From contig CAVGWA010000022.1 of the NCBI GenBank assembly GCA_963632935.1, positions 1 to 19,515 of the forward strand: a stretch of 19,515 bases of DNA, written 5' to 3'. The position numbers were made by a program, and so were the translations under genes. The notes beneath the pieces are model-generated. The model was not told the origin of the DNA and ran no database searches. It saw only the letters and a list, made by a program, of their open reading frames with translations. The DNA comes from Coprosoma sp963632935. Lineage in GTDB: Bacteria; Bacillota_I; Bacilli_A; RF39; UBA660. The number at the start of each line of letters is the position of its first letter. The stretch's first letter is position 1. Below, piece by piece: positions 1 through 6,355 of this stretch.

Positions 1-1141
1 TGTTTCTTAAATTTCTATTGTAATCATAATATTTAAAACTAAATGTTACAATTATGTCTTGTTTTATAGATTTTGTTTCTGTTTGAATTATTTTATAAAA
101 TAATTTGTCATAATATTTTTCCTTTAAATTTTCATCATTTTTTATTTCTTCTAAATTATAAATATGCCTTAAATCGTTTGAAAGTCTCCATTCATTGTTA
201 TCAAAAAGTTGTTCTTTATATTCATTTTTTAATTTCTTTAGAGATTGAGTAATAACAAAACCTCTTCCATTTTCAATGTTATATTTTTTAATTTTATCCG
301 AACTTAAACCTGCATCAGTACATAAAATTATTTTTGTGTTATTTAATTTAAAATTATTAACTATTTTGTTTTCTTCTGGAATTAAAGTTTTTTGTTCATT
401 TTGGTTTCCAGGATAAATGTTAAAAGATAAAGGAATTCCATCTCCATCCATAAATAATCCCATGCCGACAATAGGATTTGGTTTATGTTCTTTTGAAATC
501 CCATATTTTCTTAAATCATCTTCTTCGTCGATTTCAAAGAAATAATTTGTACAATCATAATAAACAATTTTTGAATTTCTATCAACAACTGACTTGCTAT
601 TATTAAATAAGTTTTCTTGAATGAAATCTATATTTTCTGCAAGATAACTTAAAGCCCTATATTCATCGTGAAGTTTAAAAGTTGGCTTTTTAATAAAGTT
701 TTGACATTGTTTAAAGGTTTCTAATTTAGATGAAGGGTAAATTATTCTTGCATAAACTAAATAAGACAATATTTCTTTTAAATCAAATTTAAATTTATAT
801 TTTTCAGAAATAGAATTACAAATTTCTTTAATTTTTAATTGATTAAAAATTCTTTCTAAAAACAAATAACCAACATTAAATTTTTTATTTTGATTAAAAG
901 GTATTTTTTTATTAGGGTCATATTCACGTTTTAATAAATTTTCTTTCTCATCATCATTGAGTGCTTTAATATATTTTTTTATATTTTCAAGGGTGTTATA
1001 TTTTCCGAATCTTTCTTCTACTTGTTGTTGATTTCCTAGTTTTTCAAATATCTTAGTTGTTCTTTTACCTTCTAATGTGGTGTAATCTTTAATAATATAA
1101 TATAATTTGGCATTTTTAGAACTGGATGTTTTTAATCTCAT
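1..1141 (-). CDS. IS1634-family DDE transposase, C-terminus beyond window
   Basis: This enzyme would excise and insert the element by DDE-type chemistry. About 380 residues are visible from the ATG at 1141, with no stop or frameshift before the left edge. The first catalytic Asp sits in VYYDCTNYFF (D196). It is followed by the family's well-conserved KEHKPNPIVGMGLFMDGDGIP stretch (about 218-237), PGNQNEQ (245-250), and the second Asp in LCTDAGLSS (D276). The catalytic Glu should lie further on, off the window. The start is supported by an AGGTGA ribosome site and a promoter upstream. The gene points away from truA on the same strand. The family call rests on motif recognition and is fairly firm. 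Whether the element is intact cannot be judged. Confidence 0.88.
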   Translation of the reverse strand, partial: MRLKTSSSKNAKLYYIIKDYTTLEGKRTTKIFEKLGNQQQVEERFGKYNTLENIKKYIKALNDDEKENLLKREYDPNKKIPFNQNKKFNVGYLFLERIFNQLKIKEICNSISEKYKFKFDLKEILSYLVYARIIYPSSKLETFKQCQNFIKKPTFKLHDEYRALSYLAENIDFIQENLFNNSKSVVDRNSKIVYYDCTNYFFEIDEEDDLRKYGISKEHKPNPIVGMGLFMDGDGIPLSFNIYPGNQNEQKTLIPEENKIVNNFKLNNTKIILCTDAGLSSDKIKKYNIENGRGFVITQSLKKLKNEYKEQLFDNNEWRLSNDLRHIYNLEEIKNDENLKEKYYDKLFYKIIQTETKSIKQDIIVTFSFKYYDYNRNLRN

Positions 1142-1162
1142 ATTATCACTACTTTCACCTAC

Positions 1163-1191
1163 ATTATATCATACTCCACAATAGTACGCAA
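1163..1191 (-). promoter_or_regulatory. Candidate transposase promoter
   Basis: Reading the minus strand, TTGCGT (1186-1191) is followed after 17 bp by TATAAT (1163-1168), giving a start of transcription near 1156, just ahead of the transposase ATG at 1141. The -10 is perfect and the -35 matches at three of six positions. Such boxes are common in AT-rich DNA, so the position relative to the gene is the main support. Confidence 0.5.
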
Positions 1192-1273
1192 TAATAAAAT
1201 AATAAAAAAACTAGATTTTACTTAGCAATAAAGGTAATTTAAAACATACAACTGTCAAACTCGGGATTATATC

Positions 1274-1330
1274 AAAAAAGGTAGAAAAGTCAACAAAATA
1301 CCATGCCTTTTTTATACATTTTGTTGACTT
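1274..1330 (-). terminator. Probable intrinsic terminator downstream of truA
   Basis: A perfect 13-bp inverted repeat (aagtcaacaaaat at 1287-1299 and its complement at 1318-1330) encloses an 18-nt loop. On the minus strand it is followed by TTTTCTACC and a run of six T. It lies about 65 nt past the truA stop, so it fits as the end of the ecfA-truA transcript. The stem is AT-rich and the loop is long, so activity may be modest. An alternative is that it belongs to the neighbouring insertion sequence. Confidence 0.45.
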
Positions 1331-1346
1331 AAATAACAATTAATTT

Positions 1347-1369
1347 ACAAATATCAATTAAATATTTGT
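1347..1369 (-). repeat. Short inverted repeat after truA
   Basis: An 8-bp perfect inverted repeat (acaaatat at 1347-1354, atatttgt at 1362-1369) with a 7-nt loop lies 26 nt beyond the truA stop. It has no clean T-run in either direction. It may be a 3'-end structure of the truA transcript or a chance palindrome in AT-rich sequence. Confidence 0.25.
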
Positions 1370-1394
1370 TGTTTCACGATTATATTACCTTTGA

Positions 1395-2138
1395 CTAATA
1401 TAATACATCTTTTAAATAAAGACCCTCTGGATTAGCCGTTTTTCCGGCCTTCCTTCTATCCTCAGCACGTAAAATAGAAATAATATCCTCACTCTTACGT
1501 TTTCCTTCACCAATTTCTATCAACGTACCAATCATATTCCTAACTTGATAACGCATAAAACCAGTTCCTAAAAAACTCAAAGTAATTTTATTAACATTTT
1601 TCAAATTACGCATTAAATTAGTTTGAACAATCGTTCTAACATAATCATCCTTCTCATCATCAGCTTTAGTAAATGATTTAAAATTATGCGTACCTTCCAA
1701 ATATTTCAAAGCTCTCTCCATCTCAACAACATCAAGTTTTTTATTATACTGATATATATAATCCTTCTCAATTGGACTAAATTCTCCCATATTTATCATA
1801 TATATATATTCCTTAGCTTTAGCATTAAATCTAGCATGAAAATCATCTGGCACAATTAAAGCAGATTTAATATAAATATCATCAGGTAACAAACTATTAA
1901 GACCATCTTTTAATTTTTCAGGAGTTATATGTTTTATATCTAAATCAAAATGAGCCTTTTGATTATAAGCATGTACTCCAGCATCTGTTCTACCAGAAGC
2001 ATGAACACTAACTTTCTTATGTCCATTTATAGTTTTTAAAGCTTTCTCTAATTCTCCTTGAACAGTTCTTTCCTTTGGCTGCTTTTGATATCCTTTATAC
2101 TTTGATCCATCATAAGAAAATGTTATCAAATACCTCAT
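1395..2138 (-). CDS. truA: tRNA pseudouridine(38-40) synthase TruA
   Basis: TruA isomerises uridines 38, 39 and 40 in the anticodon arm of many tRNAs and acts in the cytoplasm as a homodimer. The catalytic Asp is in the family signature SGRTDAGVHA (D52). The N-terminus MRYLITFSYDGSKYKGYQ and the later GTGFMRYQVRNMIGTL stretch are also typical. I start at the ATG at 2138, because AAAGGAG sits just upstream and the resulting 247 residues match the usual Gram-positive length. An upstream in-frame ATG at 2186 would add 16 residues of unrelated sequence without a ribosome site. The gene follows ecfA2, but ecfT, the usual intermediate gene, is missing. A candidate extended -10 promoter lies upstream. 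Confidence 0.96.
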   Translation of the reverse strand: MRYLITFSYDGSKYKGYQKQPKERTVQGELEKALKTINGHKKVSVHASGRTDAGVHAYNQKAHFDLDIKHITPEKLKDGLNSLLPDDIYIKSALIVPDDFHARFNAKAKEYIYMINMGEFSPIEKDYIYQYNKKLDVVEMERALKYLEGTHNFKSFTKADDEKDDYVRTIVQTNLMRNLKNVNKITLSFLGTGFMRYQVRNMIGTLIEIGEGKRKSEDIISILRAEDRRKAGKTANPEGLYLKDVLY

Positions 2139-2168
2139 ATCTTTACTCCTTTCAAAAACAACACTACT

Positions 2169-2177
2169 ATTGTAGCA
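2169..2177 (-). promoter_or_regulatory. Candidate extended -10 promoter for truA
   Basis: The minus strand carries TG-N-TACAAT (2169-2177), an extended -10 element, 31 bp ahead of the truA ATG and inside the ecfA2-truA gap. No convincing -35 is present at 16-18 bp. It would allow truA expression independent of the ecfA genes. Confidence 0.35.
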
Positions 2178-2189
2178 CATTTCCACATT

Positions 2190-2261
2190 AAAATCATTAA
2201 AGAATTACTCCATAAAATCATTAAAGATTTATTCAATAAAATTATTAGTGATTTATCTTAC
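2190..2261. repeat. Three imperfect 24-bp tandem repeats between ecfA2 and truA
   Basis: Three head-to-tail units begin aaaatcattaaag or a variant: 2190-2213, 2214-2237 and 2238-2261. Units 1 and 2 agree at 21 of 24 positions, units 2 and 3 at about 17. The third unit overlaps the stop codon and last codons of ecfA2. They occupy the place where ecfT is usually encoded. No function is evident: slippage duplication or a decayed coding remnant are both possible. Confidence 0.65.
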
Positions 2262-2921
2262 AAATCTATATATATCTTTCATTATATCACTAATGTCATC
2301 GCGATAATTTAATTTAACATTCTTATTTTTTCTAACATAAGATACAAATTCTACTAATTTAGGCATGCAAATATTATACTTAGAAACTAATTTCTCTGAT
2401 GTAAAAAAATCATATTTATTACCAGAAAAAACAACATCACCATTTAAAACAATAATTTTATCAGCTATTTCAAAAGCCAAATTCATATCATCAGTCGAAA
2501 TAACAAACGTTTTACCATATCTAACCTTCATCATCTTAAATAAACGAATAAATTCCCTTTTACTACATAAATCAAGTCCAAAAAAAGGTTCATTTAAATA
2601 CAAAAAACGAGGATTACAAGCAAGTAAACGAGCAAGTGAAACCTTTTTCTTTTCACCTAAACTTAAAGAAGAAATAGACTTAGATAAACATGAATAATCA
2701 AGTTTAACCATACTAATAGAATTTAATATACGCTTATCAATATTTTTAAATTCTCTTTTCTTCAAAACAAAATAAATATCATCATAAATAGAATTACAAA
2801 AAAAATCATCAAAATTATTATCTAAATAAAAACTTTTTTTACCGTCTATATCAAATGATTTTAAAAACTCATTCTTACCACGTCCAATAACAACAGTAAT
2901 TTCACCTTTATTTATTTCCAT
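2253..2921 (-). CDS. ecfA2: Degenerate EcfA2-like ABC ATPase
   Basis: In the family, EcfA2 pairs with EcfA1 and EcfT to power vitamin or metal uptake through membrane S components. This copy has 222 residues against about 280, and lacks the first beta-strand region. Its P-loop is broken: VIGRGKNEFLK (11-21) cannot be fitted to GxxGxGKS. The signature survives as SLSLGEKK (85-92). Walker B reads FLYLNEP, with Asn110 replacing Asp but Glu111 kept. Asp144 replaces the H-loop His (VISTDDM), and the Q-loop Gln is lost. The tail MPKLVEFVSYVRKN (186-199) resembles the EcfA-specific C-terminal region, which with gene position supports the family call. The start ATG overlaps the ecfA1 end by 10 nt with only a weak ribosome site, suggesting coupled translation. 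The reading frame is intact, so a non-hydrolytic role is possible. Confidence 0.75.
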   Translation of the reverse strand: MEINKGEITVVIGRGKNEFLKSFDIDGKKSFYLDNNFDDFFCNSIYDDIYFVLKKREFKNIDKRILNSISMVKLDYSCLSKSISSLSLGEKKKVSLARLLACNPRFLYLNEPFFGLDLCSKREFIRLFKMMKVRYGKTFVISTDDMNLAFEIADKIIVLNGDVVFSGNKYDFFTSEKLVSKYNICMPKLVEFVSYVRKNKNVKLNYRDDISDIMKDIYRFVR

Positions 2922-3661
2922 AAATCATCAACCAAAGCCTTTTCATCATAATAAACAGTATCAATTAAATCATAAAATTTTAATTTGTATGATAAATTAA
3001 CAACAAAAGGAAGTTCAAAATCATCAAAACTATCATCAAAAAGTTTTTCTTTACTACCATAAAAATTATTATTCAAATTAAGAATTTTATCAGAAAACAA
3101 ACAATCTTCAACATCATGAGTAATATTTAAAACAGTAATTTTATTTTTTTTAAGCATTTTAAAAATCTTCATCTTCAAATTATAATTCATACCTTCAAAA
3201 GTATTGTCTAAAATCAAAATAGAAGACTTTTTCAATAAACTAACCCCTAAAACCAAAGACTTTTTTTCACTCAAAGAAATCAAATTAGAATCCACGGACA
3301 AAACATCATAAATATCTAATTTTTTTGCCAAATCGTAAACTTTCTTTTTATCACTTGAAAATCGTAATAATTCATCTAAAACAGTCCCGTTAAATGAATA
3401 CTCATCATAATAATCTCTAACAAAAGAAATATTTTTTCTAATCTTTAAAATATTTTTAAAACAAACAAGTTCATTATAAATAAAAACTTCACCTTTATAT
3501 TTTAAATCGCCATAAATTATTCTAGCAAGTGTACTTTTACCAGAACCATTTTTACCTAAAATAGTAACAAATTGTCCTTTTACAATGTCTAAATTAAAAT
3601 TATTAAAAACTTCTTGCTTACCATAATTAAAATTCAAATTTTTAATAACAATTGCCTGCAT
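2912..3661 (-). CDS. ecfA1: EcfA1-like ABC ATPase with altered catalytic motifs
   Basis: This is the partner of the downstream ATPase, by position and architecture an EcfA1 homologue of 249 residues. Its P-loop is perfect (GKNGSGKST, 36-44) and the H-loop His is present (NITHDVED, H182), so ATP binding is likely. The signature is reduced to SLSEKKS (129-135), without glycines. Walker B reads ILILDN, so the catalytic Glu is replaced by Asn153. The Q-loop Gln position holds Arg82. The ELPFVVNLSYKLK stretch near residue 216 is EcfA-like. I choose the ATG at 3661, because GGTGAGG precedes it at good distance. The in-frame ATG at 3673 has no ribosome site. A promoter lies just upstream. Confidence 0.8.
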   Translation of the reverse strand: MQAIVIKNLNFNYGKQEVFNNFNLDIVKGQFVTILGKNGSGKSTLARIIYGDLKYKGEVFIYNELVCFKNILKIRKNISFVRDYYDEYSFNGTVLDELLRFSSDKKKVYDLAKKLDIYDVLSVDSNLISLSEKKSLVLGVSLLKKSSILILDNTFEGMNYNLKMKIFKMLKKNKITVLNITHDVEDCLFSDKILNLNNNFYGSKEKLFDDSFDDFELPFVVNLSYKLKFYDLIDTVYYDEKALVDDLWK

Positions 3662-3680
3662 ACGCCTCACCATAGATGTT

Positions 3681-3709
3681 ATTATAATATAACAAAAATA
3701 TTTTTACAA
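3681..3709 (-). promoter_or_regulatory. Promoter for the ecfA1-ecfA2 pair
   Basis: On the minus strand TTGTAA (3704-3709), a 17-bp spacer and a perfect TATAAT (3681-3686) lie in the 62-bp gap after the VanY-like gene. Transcription would begin near 3674, giving a leader of only about a dozen bases before the ecfA1 ATG at 3661. This makes the ATPase genes independent of both the peptidase genes and the ribosomal operon. Confidence 0.6.
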
Positions 3710-3723
3710 TGGAATTTTAAAAA

Positions 3724-4287
3724 TCACACAAATATTTTTGAAACATATTCATCAAAAGTAAGATTGCTTTTTTTAATATCTAAAGCTTTTTGAATAGAAC
3801 CAACATATCTAAAATGCCAAGGTTCATAAACAAAACCCGTAATATTCTCCTTACCCTTTGGATACCTTAAAATAAATCCATATTTATAACAATTATCTCT
3901 AAGCCACACCATTTCAGGCTCTTCTCCCGTACATTCATCAGTACATTTACCATCAATAACTAAAGAAACATCTACAGCTAAACCCGTATGATGCTCACTA
4001 GTTCCAATTGCTGCAACCCTTCTTCCAGCACTCTCCTCACCTAACCGATTTTTATAATAATCATAAACTTCTGCTTGCTGAGAAAACGACCTATAACCAG
4101 AATCAACTACAACCTTACGAAAACCTTTTATACTATTTAATTTTTCTAAAAGCCTTCTAATCATCTTCGCCGTTTGTCTTTCAAGTAAAATTTCATTACC
4201 ATCTAAATCATATCCATACAAAACAAGCGAAGAAAAAACACTAAGTTCAAATAAATTGTCTTTATTAACTAATACCATATAATCCAT
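3724..4287 (-). CDS. VanY-type M15B D-alanyl-D-alanine carboxypeptidase, no signal peptide
   Basis: Enzymes of this family are zinc peptidases that remove a terminal D-Ala or cleave LD bonds in peptidoglycan stem peptides. The full M15B set is visible in 187 residues: SGYRS (63-67), SEHHTGLAVD with zinc ligands H99 and D106, and EPWHFRY with E155 and ligand H158. The N-terminus (MDYMVLVNKD) has no signal peptide or membrane segment, so the protein is probably cytoplasmic. That suggests recycling of imported or internal muropeptides rather than wall trimming. The ATG at 4287 is chosen because AAAGGTGA sits 4 nt upstream, overlapping the stop of the M14 gene, so the two are translationally coupled. 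An in-frame ATG at 4311 lies inside that gene. The exact substrate is unknown. Confidence 0.85.
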   Translation of the reverse strand: MDYMVLVNKDNLFELSVFSSLVLYGYDLDGNEILLERQTAKMIRRLLEKLNSIKGFRKVVVDSGYRSFSQQAEVYDYYKNRLGEESAGRRVAAIGTSEHHTGLAVDVSLVIDGKCTDECTGEEPEMVWLRDNCYKYGFILRYPKGKENITGFVYEPWHFRYVGSIQKALDIKKSNLTFDEYVSKIFV

Positions 4288-4291
4288 AATT

Positions 4292-5461
4292 TCACCTTTT
4301 ATAAACATCAACCATCAAAGGTAAAGTATTAATAATAGCTTTAGTATTATCATTAATAATCTTGGAATAAACATACTTAAAAGCATCATCACTACCAGGT
4401 AAATCTAAATCCATAAATTGTGATAAAGGCGTAGCTCTAACACCACCTAATTCAACCAAAAGAGTAACAGGAAATAAAGTTTTTAACTTAGAATCCATTG
4501 TCGTATAAATTTCTTTAGAAATAAGCTTATAACCAGCCGCACTAGCATAACCCTTCGCAACATAATAATTATTATTAATATCATCTAAAGATAACTCACA
4601 CCATGGATTTGAAGTGTCACTATCACCTAAATAATAAACCATATTCCCACAACTATGATAAATAAAAGAACCAATCAAATCAAATTTATCATTAATTTCA
4701 TTATAAAAATCTAAAAGTGCAATATTTTCCTTTTCTATCTCCCCATAAATATTAAAAGGTCGTCCAATAGGTCCAATTTTATCACGTCTTAAATTATTCA
4801 AATGAAAATTACCATAAATTTTCTCACCATTTAAAACCCTATCAATAAAAGAACTCTTTTCAATATTAGAATTTAAATCAACACCTCTACCATTATTAGA
4901 CCAATTAATCATACAACCTTCAGGCAAATCATTTTCTTTAATAATTTTACTTAAATTATCTTTTAACTTTTTATGCTTATCATCTAAACAATCTGCTGTC
5001 GCATGTCTAAACATATACATCTGTAATTTATTATCCCTTAAGTCATATTTAGAAGCATATTCTCCTTCAATATAACTATTTCTATAATAAGTTAAACAAT
5101 AAGTTTGAACTTCCTCTTCACTCATATTTTTTCCTATTAAAGACCTAATCGCACTAGTTACAATAATAGTCCCCTCAGGATTTACAAAAGGAATAAAATG
5201 AATAGTATATAAATCATCATCGATCAAAATCTCTTTATTCGAAAGTTTTTCCATAAACCTAACGACAAAAACATTACTAATAAGTTCAGCCGAATGTGTA
5301 CCACCAGTAATAATAACATGATACTTACCATGACCATAAACATAATGGTCAATAGGATAATCAAAATAAGTAAACCCAATAGGTTTTTCTTTTTTAATAA
5401 TATTATTATCTAATGAAGATAAAATATCATTCATCTCATCATAATCTAATAATCTTCTCAA
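4292..5461 (-). CDS. M14-family zinc carboxypeptidase-like protein
   Basis: M14 enzymes cleave C-terminal residues from peptides. Bacterial branches cut gamma-D-Glu-diamino acid bonds of muropeptides. The 389-residue product shows the zinc motif GGTHSAE (H56, E59), FVNPEG (93-97), RGVDLNSN (192-199), the third ligand in YHSCGN (H269) and the catalytic Glu in LLVELGG (E337). The usual Arg of DLNRN is Ser198, which could alter binding of the substrate carboxylate. There is no signal peptide. The start is TTG at 5461, supported by AGAGGTGA 4 nt upstream. The first ATG is nine codons later with no ribosome site. Its TGA stop sits inside the ribosome site of the VanY-like gene, and the pairing points to peptidoglycan-fragment processing. 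A perfect TATAAT lies at 5491-5496 upstream, but with a poor -35. Confidence 0.8.
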   Translation of the reverse strand: MRRLLDYDEMNDILSSLDNNIIKKEKPIGFTYFDYPIDHYVYGHGKYHVIITGGTHSAELISNVFVVRFMEKLSNKEILIDDDLYTIHFIPFVNPEGTIIVTSAIRSLIGKNMSEEEVQTYCLTYYRNSYIEGEYASKYDLRDNKLQMYMFRHATADCLDDKHKKLKDNLSKIIKENDLPEGCMINWSNNGRGVDLNSNIEKSSFIDRVLNGEKIYGNFHLNNLRRDKIGPIGRPFNIYGEIEKENIALLDFYNEINDKFDLIGSFIYHSCGNMVYYLGDSDTSNPWCELSLDDINNNYYVAKGYASAAGYKLISKEIYTTMDSKLKTLFPVTLLVELGGVRATPLSQFMDLDLPGSDDAFKYVYSKIINDNTKAIINTLPLMVDVYKR

Positions 5462-5465
5462 AAAC

Positions 5466-5473
5466 TCACCTCT
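5466..5473 (-). promoter_or_regulatory. Ribosome binding site fixing the TTG start of the M14 gene
   Basis: AGAGGTGA ends 4 nt ahead of TTG at 5461. The same octamer precedes the TTG start of secY, so the pattern recurs within this genome. Confidence 0.7.
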
Positions 5474-5503
5474 ATAAAATTTACGTCAAAATTATAATAA
5501 TAA

Positions 5504-6256
5504 TTACTTTCTTTTACCATTTTGAATATTATAACTAATTTTTAAAAGCAATTTTCTAGGAATAAACCTAGTAAAAAATAAACCTAATTTCATCTTAATA
5601 CCAGGAACAATAATAAGTTTTTCATCAAACATTTTTTTAACAGCATATCTAGAAACATCCATACTATTCATTCCTTTAATAGAAAAATGTACTCTCGCAA
5701 CTTTATTAAATTCAGTGTCAACCGGCCCAGGACAAAAAGCACTTATCGAAACATTACTACCAATTTTTTTAAGTTCCTCATAAATTCCACAAGTTAAACT
5801 AACAACATAATTCTTACTTGCATAATAACTAGCCATCAAAGGTCCAGCCATAAATCCAGCTGAAGATGCTACATTTAAAATATAACCTCTATCCTTTTTT
5901 ACAAAATCCTTTAAAAAAAGCTTAGTCAAAGTGTGCAAAGACTTAACATTTAAATCAATCATATCAAGTTCTTTATCTAAACTAGTTTTATAAAAATCAC
6001 CAAAAACACCAAAACCTGCATTATTAATTAAAATATCAATATCCTCTTTTTTAACCTCATTATATAATTCCATACAATTAAAAGTACTAGAAACATCCTT
6101 AACAATAATCCTAGCCTTATCACCTAACTCTTTAGCAAGCTTTTCTAACCTTCCTTTTCTTCTCGCAACTAAAATAACTTCATAACCTTCACTAACCAAA
6201 ACTCTAGCCATATCCGCACCCATGCCACTACTTGCTCCTGTAATCAATGCTTTCAT
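5504..6256 (-). CDS. Short-chain dehydrogenase/reductase (SDR), classical type
   Basis: A soluble NAD(P)-dependent oxidoreductase of 250 residues. The cofactor fold is marked by TGASSGMG (6-13) and NNAG (78-81). Arg residues after the second strand (VARRKGRL, about 30-37) favour NADP(H). The catalytic residues are S131, Y144 and K148 (SYYASK), followed by CPGPVDTEF (175-183). The overall look is of the broad acyl/ketone reductase group, but the substrate cannot be read from the sequence. I start at the ATG at 6256, which has GGGTGA 5 nt upstream. ATGs at 6262 and 6277 are in frame but less well spaced. The gene has its own promoter, back to back with that of the plus-strand gene, and only 42 nt separate it from the M14 gene. 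Confidence 0.88.
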   Translation of the reverse strand: MKALITGASSGMGADMARVLVSEGYEVILVARRKGRLEKLAKELGDKARIIVKDVSSTFNCMELYNEVKKEDIDILINNAGFGVFGDFYKTSLDKELDMIDLNVKSLHTLTKLFLKDFVKKDRGYILNVASSAGFMAGPLMASYYASKNYVVSLTCGIYEELKKIGSNVSISAFCPGPVDTEFNKVARVHFSIKGMNSMDVSRYAVKKMFDEKLIIVPGIKMKLGLFFTRFIPRKLLLKISYNIQNGKRK

Positions 6257-6275
6257 ACTCATCACCCTTAAAAAC

Positions 6276-6304
6276 ATTATATAATAAGCAAAAACATTTG
6301 TAAA
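6276..6304 (-). promoter_or_regulatory. Promoter of the SDR gene
   Basis: TTTACA (6299-6304), 17 bp, and perfect TATAAT (6276-6281) on the minus strand. The predicted start near 6269 gives a leader of about 13 nt containing only the ribosome site. Its -35 lies 3 bp from the -35 of the divergent promoter. Confidence 0.7.
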
Positions 6305-6307
6305 TCA

Positions 6308-6336
6308 TTGACAAAAACATTTAAAAAAAATATTAT
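6308..6336 (+). promoter_or_regulatory. Promoter of the plus-strand 152-aa gene
   Basis: A perfect TTGACA (6308-6313), a 17-bp spacer and TATTAT (6331-6336), placed 20 bp before the start codon. This is the closest match to the vegetative consensus in the window. Confidence 0.75.
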
Positions 6337-6355
6337 ATAAGAAAGAGGTGTCAAA

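Larger units (their letters stand above)
1..1266 (-). mobile_element. IS1634-type insertion sequence, cut by the left window edge
   Basis: The transposase gene defines the element. Its outer boundary on the truA side is uncertain. I place it provisionally at 1252-1266, where a relatively GC-rich motif (ctgtcaaactcggga) interrupts very AT-rich flanks about 110 bp upstream of the transposase start, as expected for a terminal inverted repeat. The matching repeat would lie beyond the left edge, so neither it nor the target duplication can be seen. The remaining non-coding sequence up to truA (1267-1394) holds only a long stem-loop and a weaker one. Confidence 0.5.

Noticed and set aside
1287..1330. 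13-bp inverted repeat read as the insertion-sequence end
   Set aside because: Both arms lie together within 44 bp and are followed by T-rich sequence in the truA direction, which fits a terminator better than an IS terminus.
2365..2697. Plus-strand open frame opposite ecfA2
   Set aside because: Because ecfA2 is degenerate I considered that the other strand might be the real gene. The minus frame keeps clear ABC signature, D-loop and EcfA tail; the plus frame shows no motif or ribosome site.
3662..3673. Longer start for ecfA1 at 3673
   Set aside because: No ribosome site precedes it, and its own first codons are the ribosome site for the ATG at 3661.
1395..6000. Possible Mycoplasma-like genetic code, given the very low GC and Bacilli/Mollicutes-type context
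   Set aside because: Genes end at TGA in meaningful places (map, M14 peptidase) and Trp in conserved positions is TGG, so the standard bacterial code holds.
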